Below, piece after piece: positions 32,788-41,130 of a stretch of DNA of 64,000 nt. Position 1 is the first letter of the stretch, and each line of letters starts with the position of its first letter. The stretch is taken from positions 13,049 through 77,048 of the forward strand of contig NZ_JOID01000028.1 of assembly GCF_000719865.1 (NCBI RefSeq), written 5' to 3'. The position numbers and the translations under genes are program-made. The notes below the pieces were generated by a model that was not told the origin of the DNA, did no database searches, and saw nothing but the letters and a program-made list of their open reading frames with translations. The DNA comes from Streptomyces albus subsp. albus (GTDB lineage: Bacteria; Actinomycetota; Actinomycetes; Streptomycetales; Streptomycetaceae).

Positions 32788-33798
32788 TCACGGCGCCGGA
32801 ACGCCCGGCGAAGGCGGTGCGGGTGCCGGCTCCGGTGAGAGGCCCGTCGCCGAAGCCGCTCCCCCGGGCTCGGGCTTCGGCTCCTCGCCCGTCGGCGCCG
32901 GGCCGGGGCTCGACGGCTCCGGCTCCGGCTTCGGTTCCGGCTCGGGTTCCGGGGACGGCGGCTCCGGCGCCGGACGGGCCGGGGTCCCGTCCCCGTCCGG
33001 CTGCCGCGGCGCGCGCGGGGCGGGCTGGTCCCCCTCGCGGCCGCCACCCACGTCCGGGGCGGAGCCGGAGGCGGTTCCGGAGTCCGCGCCCGGGCGGCCG
33101 GGAGCCGCGTCGGCACCGGCGTCGGCGTCGTTACGGGAACGCGGGCGGCCGGACCCCGGATCATCGTCCTCACCGCGGCCCCCGCCCCGCCCGCGGTCCG
33201 CCTTGCCATGCCGCTTCCGGGCCTCCGTCCCGCCCTCCGCGCCGTGCGGCTGCTCCACGCCCTCGCCGTCCGCGGAGCGGCGACCGCCGCTCCCCTCCCC
33301 GTCCTCCCGCCCGGCCGAACCGGCGGGCTTCGGCGGGTCCGTCCTGTCGCTCACGCTCATGCACGCGGTCGCGGTGGCCAGAGCGAGGGCGACGGCGGCC
33401 AGGCGAAGGGCGGCGCGGAAGCCCGCGCGGCCCCGCGTACGGACCCCGGCCCCGGTCCCGTTTCCGGATCCAGCGCCAGCGCCGGTCCCAGCCACGGTCC
33501 TGCTTCCACTCCCAGCCGCGGCCCCGGTCCCAGCCGCGGCCCCGGTCCCAATCCGTGGCCCGGGCGCGGCCCCGGCTCCCGCTCCGGCCGTCGGCCGGGG
33601 AAGGTCCGGGGCCGGCGCCTCGTCCAACGCCTTCTCCACGGCCGGGCCCCCGCCCCCGGCTCCGGTGCCCGCCGAGGGCCGGGCGGGCCGGTGGGGCGGC
33701 CTGCGCGCCCCACCGGCCGGGACCGCCACGGGCACGGCTTCGGCAGGCGGTCCGGCGGCCGGGGCGGGGGCGGGGACGCGGACGGGGAACGGGCGCAC
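32788..33798 (-). CDS. Pro/Gly-rich lipoprotein-like protein, unknown
   Basis: A 336-residue low-complexity frame. In the middle (about 129-149) it has AGFRAALRLAAVALALATATAC, a good signal peptide with a lipobox-like ATAC, then a Gly/Arg/Asp-rich part and a C-terminal Pro-Glu repeat (PEPPSPEPEPEPKPEPEP). No start codon lies close to the signal segment, so either translation begins at the GTG at 33798 after GGAGG and the segment is an internal anchor, or the start is between. The hydrophobic core and codon bias argue for a real gene; the low complexity argues for caution. Confidence 0.5.
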   Translation of the reverse strand: MRPFPVRVPAPAPAAGPPAEAVPVAVPAGGARRPPHRPARPSAGTGAGGGGPAVEKALDEAPAPDLPRPTAGAGAGAAPGPRIGTGAAAGTGAAAGSGSRTVAGTGAGAGSGNGTGAGVRTRGRAGFRAALRLAAVALALATATACMSVSDRTDPPKPAGSAGREDGEGSGGRRSADGEGVEQPHGAEGGTEARKRHGKADRGRGGGRGEDDDPGSGRPRSRNDADAGADAAPGRPGADSGTASGSAPDVGGGREGDQPAPRAPRQPDGDGTPARPAPEPPSPEPEPEPKPEPEPSSPGPAPTGEEPKPEPGGAASATGLSPEPAPAPPSPGVPAP

Positions 33799-34046
33799 AG
33801 GCGGGCACCTCCGGAAGACGGGGCGGGCAGGCCGGTCTGCTCAACTCCGCCCGCACCGCCCAGGACACGGACAACGCGGGACAACCACGCCGTCGGGCCG
33901 GGGGGCCCGCGCACCGCCTTGTCCGGTACACCGGAGATCCGGTTGCCCCGCTCGTCCGGTACGCTGGGTGGAGCGCGGTTCAGACCGCGACGACGACCCC
34001 GCGACTGACCACCACACCCCCCCCGGGATCCCCCGCCGGAGCCGAT
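33799..34046. other. Intergenic region upstream of the DEAD-box helicase
   Basis: No supportable gene in these 248 bases, which separate divergent transcription units. Confidence 0.4.
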
Positions 34047-34076
34047 TTGCGCTTCGGGGTCCCGGGTGCGTATGGT
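34047..34076 (+). promoter_or_regulatory. Predicted promoter and long leader of the DEAD-box helicase gene
   Basis: TTGCGC (34047-34052), an 18-bp spacer, then TATGGT (34071-34076) make a fair vegetative promoter. Transcription from here would give a leader of about 170 nt before the ATG at 34252, as is common for RNA helicases that regulate their own mRNA. Confidence 0.5.
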
Positions 34077-34251
34077 GACAGATCGTTTGATCCCATTTGC
34101 CCGGCGCTACCGTGTCTCCTCGAAGACCGAGGTGATGAACGCGCCGCGTGGCGCGTTCCTGTACCGAACCGTGGCTGACCGCATAGAGGCGGGCGTATGC
34201 ATACACGGAGTTTGGGCGCGTGCCGAGACTCCGGAAGGTTTTGCATTTCGC

Positions 34252-36495
34252 ATGTCCATTTCTGCCACTGACCGCGCCGTCATGCCCGAGGACGCGGAGA
34301 TCACCGTTCTCGCCGGTACCGAGCTCGACGAGCCCACCGCCACCGCGGACGCCGTCACCGCCACCGCGGTCCCCGACGCCGCCACGGCCGATGAGACCCC
34401 GGAGACCCCCGGTGTCACCTTCGGCGACCTCGGTCTGGCCGAGGCGATCGTCCGCAAGCTCTCCCAGAACGGCGTCGTCACCCCGTTCCCGATCCAGGCC
34501 GCGACCATCCCGGACGCGCTGGCGGGCAAGGACATCCTCGGCCGCGGCCGCACGGGCTCCGGCAAGACCCTCTCCTTCGGTCTGCCGCTGCTGACCCGTC
34601 TCGCCGAGGGCCGCACCGAGAAGAAGCGCCCCCGCGGCCTGATCCTCACCCCCACCCGCGAGCTGGCGATGCAGGTCGCCGACGCCCTCCAGCCCTACGG
34701 TGACGTCCTCGGCCTGAAGATGAAGGTCGTCTGCGGCGGCACCTCCATGGGCAACCAGATCTACGCCCTGGAGCGCGGCGTCGACATCCTCGTCGCCACC
34801 CCCGGCCGGCTCCGCGACCTCATCGACCGGGGCGCCGCGACGCTCGACAAGGTCGAGGTCGCTGTCCTCGACGAGGCCGACCAGATGGCCGACATGGGCT
34901 TCCTGCCCGAGGTCACCGAGATCCTCGACCTCGTGCCCGCCGGCGGACAGCGGCTGCTGTTCTCCGCGACGCTGGAGAACGAGATCGACACCCTCGTCAA
35001 GCGCTACCTGGTCGACCCGGTGACGCACGAGGTCGACGCGGCGCAGGGCGCGGTCACCACGATGAGCCACCACGTGCTCGTCGTGAAGCCGAAGGACAAG
35101 GCGCCGGTCACGGCCGCCATCGCCGCCCGCAAGGGCCGCACGATCATCTTCGTCCGGACCCAGATGGGCGCCGACCGTGTCGCCGAGCAGCTCCTCGACA
35201 CCGGGGTGCGCGCGGACGCGCTGCACGGCGGTATGACGCAGGGCGCCCGGACCCGGACGCTGGCCGACTTCAAGGACGGTCACGTCAACTGCCTCGTCGC
35301 CACGGACGTCGCGGCGCGCGGCATCCACGTCGACGACATCGACCTGGTCCTGAACGTGGACCCGGCCGGTGACCACAAGGACTACCTGCACCGCTCCGGC
35401 CGTACGGCCCGCGCGGGCCGCAGCGGCACCGTCGTCTCCCTCGCGCTGCCGCACCAGCGCAAGCAGATCTTCCGGCTGATGGAGGACGCGGGCGTCGACG
35501 CCTCGCGCCACATCGTCGGCGGCGCCGGCGCGTTCGACGAGGACGTCGCCCGGATCACCGGCGCCCGTTCGCTGACCGAGGTGCAGGCCGAGTCGGCCGG
35601 CAACGCCGCGAAGCAGGCCGAGCGCGAGGTCCAGGACCTCACCCGGCAGCTTGAGCGGGCACAGCGCCGCGCGGCCGAACTCCGCTCGGAAGCCGACCGG
35701 TTGGTGGCGCGGGCCGCGCGCGAGCGGGGCGAGGACCCGGAGGCGGCCGTCGCGGCCGCGGCCGAGGCCACGGTCGCCGCCGCCGCGGCGGAAGCCGCCG
35801 AGGAGGAGTCGCGGGCCGCCGCGTCCGTACCGGCGCAGTCCGCGCCCGCGGGCGAGCGCCGTGACGACCGGGGCAACTTCGACCGCCGTGACCGTCGTGA
35901 CGACCGCTCCGGTGGCTACGGCGACCGCGGCGGCTACGGCCGCGAGCGCCGTGAGGAGCGTTCCTCCGGTGGCTTCAACCGTGACCGCGGTGACCGTCGC
36001 GACGACCGCTCCGGCGGCTACAGCGGCGGCTACCGCCGCGACGACCGCCCGAGCGGTGGCTTCAACCGTGACCGCCGTGACGACCGTCCCAGCGGTGGCT
36101 ACAGCCGTGACCGCCGTGACGACCGTCCCAGCGGTGGCTACAGCCGTGACCGTCGCGACGACCGTCCCAGTGGTGGCTACGGCGCCGGCCGCTCCGGCGG
36201 TGGCTACAGCCGTGACCGCCGTGACGACCGTCCGGTCGGCGGCTACGGTCGCGACCGTCGCGACGACCGCGGTGGCTTCGGCGGAGCCCGTCCGCACGAG
36301 CGCCGCGACGACCGCCCCGGGTTCAGCCACCGAGGCGGCGACCGCCCGCACAACCGCGACCGCCGTGACGACCGTCCCTTCAGCCGTGACGACCGTCCGG
36401 CCCGCCGCGACGACCACCGCGGCAGCAGCAACACCACCGGCGGCCGTCCGTTCGACCGCCGTGCCGACAAGCCGCGCTGGAAGCGCAACGGCTGA
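34252..36495 (+). CDS. DEAD-box ATP-dependent RNA helicase with repeat-rich tail
   Basis: A 747-residue helicase. Motifs in order: Q motif GVTFGDLGLAEAIVRKL with PFPIQAATIP, Walker A GRTGSGKT at about 99-106, PTRELAMQV, DEAD at about 207-210, SAT, then the second domain with ATDVAARGIHVDDIDLVLNVD and HRSGRTARAGR. The C-terminal third is a helical Ala/Glu segment and a basic tail made of RDDRPSGGYSRDR-type repeats, rich in Arg, Gly and Asp, a probable disordered RNA-binding and condensate-forming region. The start is set at MSISATD; the frame runs further upstream without support. It probably acts in ribosome assembly or mRNA decay, especially in cold. Confidence 0.94.
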   Translation: MSISATDRAVMPEDAEITVLAGTELDEPTATADAVTATAVPDAATADETPETPGVTFGDLGLAEAIVRKLSQNGVVTPFPIQAATIPDALAGKDILGRGRTGSGKTLSFGLPLLTRLAEGRTEKKRPRGLILTPTRELAMQVADALQPYGDVLGLKMKVVCGGTSMGNQIYALERGVDILVATPGRLRDLIDRGAATLDKVEVAVLDEADQMADMGFLPEVTEILDLVPAGGQRLLFSATLENEIDTLVKRYLVDPVTHEVDAAQGAVTTMSHHVLVVKPKDKAPVTAAIAARKGRTIIFVRTQMGADRVAEQLLDTGVRADALHGGMTQGARTRTLADFKDGHVNCLVATDVAARGIHVDDIDLVLNVDPAGDHKDYLHRSGRTARAGRSGTVVSLALPHQRKQIFRLMEDAGVDASRHIVGGAGAFDEDVARITGARSLTEVQAESAGNAAKQAEREVQDLTRQLERAQRRAAELRSEADRLVARAARERGEDPEAAVAAAAEATVAAAAAEAAEEESRAAASVPAQSAPAGERRDDRGNFDRRDRRDDRSGGYGDRGGYGRERREERSSGGFNRDRGDRRDDRSGGYSGGYRRDDRPSGGFNRDRRDDRPSGGYSRDRRDDRPSGGYSRDRRDDRPSGGYGAGRSGGGYSRDRRDDRPVGGYGRDRRDDRGGFGGARPHERRDDRPGFSHRGGDRPHNRDRRDDRPFSRDDRPARRDDHRGSSNTTGGRPFDRRADKPRWKRNG
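36067..36144 (+). repeat. 39-bp tandem repeat in the helicase tail
   Basis: The unit encoding DRRDDRPSGGYSR occurs twice in direct succession (36067-36105, 36106-36144) with near identity, with degenerate copies on both sides (about 35990-36250). Confidence 0.8.
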
Positions 36496-36519
36496 CGGCG
36501 TCTGACCGAACACCCGTGC

Positions 36520-36557
36520 CCCCGGGGCCCGTACGGCAGTGCGTACGGGCCCCGGGG
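36520..36557 (+). terminator. Terminator after the DEAD-box helicase gene
   Basis: CCCCGGGGCCCGTACG and CGTACGGGCCCCGGGG form a 16-bp perfect stem with a 6-nt loop, 24 bp after the stop. Confidence 0.9.
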
Positions 36558-36698
36558 CCGTTTCCGGGCCCGCGCCACCGTGTCCGGTTCGCGCCGAGGG
36601 CCGGGCGTCCGCCGTCACCGGAGCCGCCGGGGGCGAACAGGGGTATACCCGATCGGCTCGCGGCCCGCGGAGGGCTATGCTCGGGGGAGCACGACCAC

Positions 36699-36774
36699 GG
36701 GCCGTTAGCTCAATTGGCAGAGCAGTGGACTTTTAATCCATTGGTTGTGGGTTCGAGTCCCACACGGCCTACCA
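36699..36774 (+). tRNA. tRNA-Lys (UUU)
   Basis: Acceptor GGGCCGT/ACGGCCT with one G-T pair, D-arm GCTC/GAGC, anticodon stem GTGGA/TCCAT with loop CTTTTAA (anticodon TTT), T-arm GTGGG/CCCAC, discriminator A and an encoded CCA. Confidence 0.96.
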
Positions 36775-36776
36775 CG

Positions 36777-36813
36777 GAGGCCCGGACCGGCGTCAGCGCC
36801 CGGTCCGGGCCTC
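36777..36813 (+). terminator. Terminator of tRNA-Lys
   Basis: GAGGCCCGGACCGG and CCGGTCCGGGCCTC form a 14-bp perfect stem beginning 3 bp after the CCA. Confidence 0.88.
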
Positions 36814-37364
36814 ACGGCGTTCCGGGGCCGCGTGCCGTCACGGCCGCGGGCCGTGCCGTTGGCCGGGGTTCCGGTGGGCCGCCCGGTCCGCTGCCCTGCT
36901 GCCCGTCGGTCCCGGGCAAAGCGATGAGCCGTCCCGCCACGGGACAGCGGCAGTGCCGGGCGCCGACGGCAGCGCGGCGGCGCGTACCGAGGAGAAGACG
37001 CGCGGAGCCGGGAGAAGGGGGACCAATGGGCCCCCTCCCGGGCCGACCGGTCCCTGCCGTCCGCGGGCCGCTGCGGCGATGGTGGGTGGTGCGGGTCCTG
37101 CTGTGGGGGCGGGACACATTGGGGTAGCCGGACGTGCGGTCGGGCGGCCGGGCACGGATACGACCGTGCCGGTGCCGTGCGCACCGTACGTCCGGCAGGT
37201 TTCCGGACCGGCCCGTGGGGACGGGTACGCGTCACGGCTCGACGACGGGGACGGCGGGTGGGACCGCCGTCCCCGTCGTCATGCCGTGTGCGTCGCGGTC
37301 ATCTCCACCGCCGTACAGGCTGAGTCCCGCACGACCGGCACCTCCGCTGTCTTCCGTGCCGCGC
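36814..37364. other. Intergenic region without a gene
   Basis: About 550 bases between the tRNA-Lys terminator and the end of the SDR gene. The open frames lack ribosome-binding sites and look like GC-bias artefacts. I see no repeat or RNA structure beyond general GC richness. Confidence 0.45.
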
Positions 37365-38273
37365 TCAGTGCGCCGTCCAGCCGCCGTCCACCGGGAGAAC
37401 CGCGCCGGTCAGATAGGAGGCGTCCGGGCCGGCCAGCAGCAGTGCGGCGCCGACCAGTTCGGAAGGGTCCGCCCAGCGGCCGGCGGGCACTTGGTGGCCG
37501 AGGAAATCGCGCACCCGGGGATCGTTCTCCGCGTCTTCGTTCATCGGAGTGCGGAACGGCCCGGGCGCCAGCGCGTTGACGCCGATTCCGGTACCGGCGA
37601 GCTCCACGGCGAGGCTCCGGGTGAACTGCACCACCGCCCCTTTGCTCGCCGCGTAGCCGCTGCGGTCCGCGGCCCCGACCAGGCCCAGCGCGCTGGCGAG
37701 GGTGACGATCCGGCCGTACCCGGCGGCGCGCATGACCGGTACGGCCGCGCGGCAGGCCAGGAACGTACCCACCACATTGACCTCCAGGCACTGCCGGAAC
37801 GCGGCCACGTCGAGGTCGGTGAGGGCGCCGCGGGCCTGCACGCCCGCGCTGGTCACCAGGATGTCGAGGCGGCCGTGGCGCGCGGTGGTCCCCTCGACCA
37901 GCCGCTGGACGGACTCCTCGTCCCGGACGTCGCACGCGAGGCCCACGGCCGGCCGGCCGCAGTCCTCGGTGATCTCCTCCGCGGCCGACCGGCAGGCGCC
38001 GGGGCTCCGGCTCGCGACGACGAGCGAGCAGCCCGCCCGGGCCAGGCCCCGGGCGATCGCCAGCCCCAGTCCGGCTGTCCCTCCGGTGACCAGTGCGACC
38101 TGTCCGGACAGGTCCCGGCCCCGGCCTCCTCCTCCCTGGGCACCGGGGAGGGGACGGCTCTCCGGTTTCGTCGTGCCCGCAGGTGTTGCCCCCGCTGTTG
38201 CCCCGGTCGTCGTCCCGTGCGTCGTGCCTGTCGTCGTTCCGGGCGGCGTGCCCGGTGCTGCCGCTGCCGTCAT
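37365..38273 (-). CDS. Short-chain dehydrogenase/reductase
   Basis: A 302-residue classical SDR with the NAD(P)-binding TGGTAGLG at 63-70, ILVTSAG (the usual NxAG position reads TSAG) at about 138-144, Ser194, and the catalytic YAASK (Tyr207, Lys211), then PGPFRTPM and the end PVDGGWTAH. The sequence resembles 2-deoxy-gluconate or glucose dehydrogenase-type SDRs; substrate unknown. The first 55 residues are an odd Gly/Thr repeat ([19 protein letters not shown]) not found in normal SDRs. The ATG at 38273 follows a strong GGGGAGGGGG. It is divergent from the MerR gene. Confidence 0.9.
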   Translation of the reverse strand: MTAAAAPGTPPGTTTGTTHGTTTGATAGATPAGTTKPESRPLPGAQGGGGRGRDLSGQVALVTGGTAGLGLAIARGLARAGCSLVVASRSPGACRSAAEEITEDCGRPAVGLACDVRDEESVQRLVEGTTARHGRLDILVTSAGVQARGALTDLDVAAFRQCLEVNVVGTFLACRAAVPVMRAAGYGRIVTLASALGLVGAADRSGYAASKGAVVQFTRSLAVELAGTGIGVNALAPGPFRTPMNEDAENDPRVRDFLGHQVPAGRWADPSELVGAALLLAGPDASYLTGAVLPVDGGWTAH

Positions 38274-38448
38274 GGATGGGCCCCCTCCCCTCGTCCGTGC
38301 GCCGGGAGAGGCTTCCCACCGTCCCGGCCGCCTCTTCGGTGCCGTGGCTCCGGCGGTCCGGCCCGGCTGCCGTCGTCCCGGTCTCGCGATCGTCACCCCG
38401 GCGGAAAGCCCCGCCCGCCGGGCGCCGGGCCGTTCGCCCGCTTCCGGG

Positions 38449-38479
38449 TTGACCTTTACGCTACGTCAAGTTCTACGGT
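38449..38479 (+). promoter_or_regulatory. MerR-type promoter and operator of the TipAL-like gene
   Basis: TTGACC (38449-38454) and TACGGT (38474-38479) are separated by exactly 19 bp. Between them lies the dyad CTTTACGCTACGTCAAG (38454-38470), six of seven base pairs symmetric about CTA. The long spacer with a dyad inside is the signature of MerR-activated promoters, and it points at the regulator's own gene. Confidence 0.85.
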
Positions 38480-38535
38480 CGTGAGCACTGGGCGAGAGAC
38501 GCCCGGGGACGTGGAAACAGCAAGGGGGAGCCGCG

Positions 38536-39285
38536 GTGGAGTGGTCGATCCAGGACATCGCGCGCCGTGCGGGGACGACCAGCCGGACGCTGCGCCACTA
38601 CGACGACATCGGGCTGTTGCCGCCCAGCCGGATCGGCGGCAACGGCTACCGCTATTACGACCAGGCCGCCCTCATCCGGCTCCAGCGGATTCTGCTGCTG
38701 CGCGAGCTGGGCCTCGGGCTGCCCGCCATCACCGAAGTACTGGCCGGGCAGCGGGACGAGACCGCGGCGCTCCGTACGCATCTGCGGCTGCTGGAGCACG
38801 AGCGGGAGCGGATCGGGCGGCAGATCGAGTCGGTGCGGACCACCTTGCGCAAGACGGAGGAGGGCGAACAGCTCATGGCCGATGAGATATTGGACGGTTT
38901 CGACCACAGCCGCCACAAGGAGGAGGTGATCGAGCGCTGGGGGCGCGAGGCCTATGACCGTTCCGACCGCTGGTGGCGCTCGCTCGGCGACGAGGACAAA
39001 CAGTCCTTCCAGCAGCGAGAGCTGGACATCGCCCGCGACTACGGCGACGCCGCGCGTGCCGGCGCCTCTCCGGACGGCGAGGAGGCGCAGGCGATCACCC
39101 GGCGCCACTACACCTGGCTGTCGGATGCCGCGCCCGATCCCTCCAAGGGCTACTTCATCGGGCTGGCCGAGATGTACGTGGCCGATCCGCGGTTCGCCGC
39201 GCACTACGACCGGCATGGTGAGGGGGTCGCGGAGTTCGTCCGGGACGCCATGAAGGTCTATGCCGAGCGGCATCTGGGCGACTGA
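38536..39285 (+). CDS. TipAL-like MerR-family regulator
   Basis: A 249-residue regulator. Residues 1-70 form the MerR winged helix (WSIQDIARRAGTTSRTLRHYDDIGLLPPSRIGGNGYRYYDQ), followed by a coiled-coil dimerisation helix (LLEHERERIGRQIESVRTTL) and a TipAS-type antibiotic-binding domain at about 110-245 (KEEVIERWGREAYDRSDRWW, then RRHYTWLSDAAPDPSKGYFIGLAEMYVADPRFAAHYD). TipAL senses thiopeptides covalently; whether this one does is unknown. It starts with GTG after AAGGGGGAG. Its own MerR-type promoter lies just upstream, so it probably activates itself. Confidence 0.93.
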   Translation: MEWSIQDIARRAGTTSRTLRHYDDIGLLPPSRIGGNGYRYYDQAALIRLQRILLLRELGLGLPAITEVLAGQRDETAALRTHLRLLEHERERIGRQIESVRTTLRKTEEGEQLMADEILDGFDHSRHKEEVIERWGREAYDRSDRWWRSLGDEDKQSFQQRELDIARDYGDAARAGASPDGEEAQAITRRHYTWLSDAAPDPSKGYFIGLAEMYVADPRFAAHYDRHGEGVAEFVRDAMKVYAERHLGD

Positions 39286-39477
39286 CGGTGCCGGCGGGGC
39301 GGGAGACGGTGCCCGGGGTGCCCGGGGTGCCCGGGGTGCCCGGTGGTCCGGGGTCTCCGGCCGGTGTCGCGCTCCGCCCGCCTCACGGATCATCCCGACT
39401 GCCCGGACCACTCCCGGACTTCCGGACCGGTCCGGGGCCGGGTGCCGGGTCGGGGACGGGAGGGGCTGCTGCGGCGC

Positions 39478-40860
39478 TCAGAAGCCTCCGCCGCCGCCGA
39501 AGTCCCCTCCGCCACCGAATCCGCCGCCGTCGAAGCCTCCTCCGCCGAAGTCCCCGGGATTGAAGTCGGAGCCGGTGTACTCGCCGCCCTCGGCGCCGGC
39601 CCCGTAGTCTCCGCCGCCGTAGTCGCCGTAGGCCCCATGGGCGTAGGGGGCGAACATCATGTTGCCGAGCATGGTGCCGACCAGCAGTCCGGGCAGCATT
39701 CCGCCGCCGAAGTAGCCTCCGGCCCAGGGCGCGTAGGCGGGCCCGGCCTCCCAGTACGGCCTGCGGCCGGAGGCCGTCTCGACGGTGCGGGCCATCGGCT
39801 CGTGGCCGTCGGCGATCCGGGCGGCATCGGCGGCGCACACCGGGACGGTGCGCGCCGTTCCGCCCTCGGGTGCCCACTCGGCGTCCTCGGTGGACGGGCC
39901 GTGGCGGGGGTCGAAGAAGCAGGGGGGCCGGCGCTCGGGCAGCGGAGTGCCGGCGCGGCGGGCCTCCAGGGTGGCCAGCGAGAAGCGGCCGTCCTCCAGG
40001 GCCTCGGTGACATGGCGGACGTCACCGGGGTGGTGGGCGCGGGCCATCGCGGCCTTCGCGTTCTCGTAGGAGTCCAGCGCGTGGGAGAAGTCGCGGCGCA
40101 TGGCGTCGTCCGTCTTCGGCGCGGAGGGGTTGAAGTCGAGCCGGTCCAGTTCTTCGCCGAAGGCGGTGATGTCCTCGTCCACCAGGGGCCGTACGGTCTC
40201 CAGTTCGGCCTTCTCGCGCTCCGCCCGGCGGGCGCGGTTGCGCCGGGAGACGGTGAGGGCCGCCAGGACGGCCACCAGTACCAGGGCGCCGACGGTGACC
40301 AGAGTGACGACACCGGCGACGGTGTTCGTCCCGCCGCCACCGTCACCGCCGCCGTTCCAGGAGTCGGGTGCGGAGCCGTTCGCCTGCTGGACCGCCTGGC
40401 CGACGAAGTCGTCGAGCAGGGCGGCGGTGTCGGTGCCGTGTTCCCGTTCGACGGCACCGGTCAGATTGCCCACGGCGTTCTGCGACATCACCCGGCTGTC
40501 TGCGCCCGCGTCGAAGCCGTCGCCGAGGGTGACGGCATAGACGCCGCTGACGCCGACCCGGGTTCTCAGGTCCTGGAGCAGGGTGGCCGGGTCGAACTCC
40601 CCGGCCTCCGGCAGGACGGCGACGAAGACGGGCTTGCCGGCGTTCTCGATGGTGTCGGCCAGTGACTCGGCCTCGGAGCCGGAGAGCCGGTCGGAGGCCC
40701 GTGGGTCCACGTACACCGGGCCGTCCCGCAGGGCTTCCGCGGCGCCGTCGAGTCCGTCGGCCGCCCGGGCGCCCGGAGCGAGGAGCCCGGCTGCGACCAG
40801 GAGGGCCGCTAGCAGGGCGAGCACCGGTCCGAGCACGGCATTGCGCGATGTGCTCCTCAT
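39478..40860 (-). CDS. Membrane protein with TPM-like external domain and Gly-rich tail
   Basis: A 460-residue protein. An N-terminal signal or anchor (VLGPVLALLAALLVAAGLLAP) is followed by a domain resembling TPM (VYVDPRASDRLSGSEAESLADTI, KPVFVAVLPEAGE), a central transmembrane helix (about 190-212) and a cytoplasmic helical part (ETVRPLVDEDITAFGEELDRLDF). The tail is Tyr/Gly/Phe-rich (GDYGGGDYGAGAEGGE to GGGGDFGGGGGF). I chose the ATG at 40860 since the signal starts there. TPM proteins have been linked to photosystem repair and to phosphatase activity; none is evident here. Confidence 0.8.
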   Translation of the reverse strand: MRSTSRNAVLGPVLALLAALLVAAGLLAPGARAADGLDGAAEALRDGPVYVDPRASDRLSGSEAESLADTIENAGKPVFVAVLPEAGEFDPATLLQDLRTRVGVSGVYAVTLGDGFDAGADSRVMSQNAVGNLTGAVEREHGTDTAALLDDFVGQAVQQANGSAPDSWNGGGDGGGGTNTVAGVVTLVTVGALVLVAVLAALTVSRRNRARRAEREKAELETVRPLVDEDITAFGEELDRLDFNPSAPKTDDAMRRDFSHALDSYENAKAAMARAHHPGDVRHVTEALEDGRFSLATLEARRAGTPLPERRPPCFFDPRHGPSTEDAEWAPEGGTARTVPVCAADAARIADGHEPMARTVETASGRRPYWEAGPAYAPWAGGYFGGGMLPGLLVGTMLGNMMFAPYAHGAYGDYGGGDYGAGAEGGEYTGSDFNPGDFGGGGFDGGGFGGGGDFGGGGGF

Positions 40861-41130
40861 ATCTTCGAAGCTACACGAATGGGGGCAAGAAGCACCGGGT
40901 CCGGAGTCACCGGACACCGTCCGCGGTCATCGGCAGCCCGCGCGGCCCCCTCGGCCACCGCCCGCGTCACTGACCCCCGCCGTTCCGCGGCCGCCGCCCG
41001 TGCCGCTGCCCGGACCGTCACCCGTTAGGGGGAAGCGGAGTCGCCCTCCGCCCCGGGACGGCTCAGGGTGGCAGGGGGCGCGGTGTCGTTCCGTAACCGG
41101 ACGGGCCGGGACCTGGGCAGGAGATCACTG

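Noticed and set aside
35990..36250. Repeat array that might suggest a CRISPR
   Set aside because: The units are contiguous, in frame and encode the helicase tail; there are no spacers and no cas genes.
33841..36618. Long minus-strand Val/Ala/Thr-rich frame opposite the DEAD-box helicase
   Set aside because: Its repetitive sequence mirrors the helicase repeats and GC bias; the plus strand has complete DEAD-box motifs.
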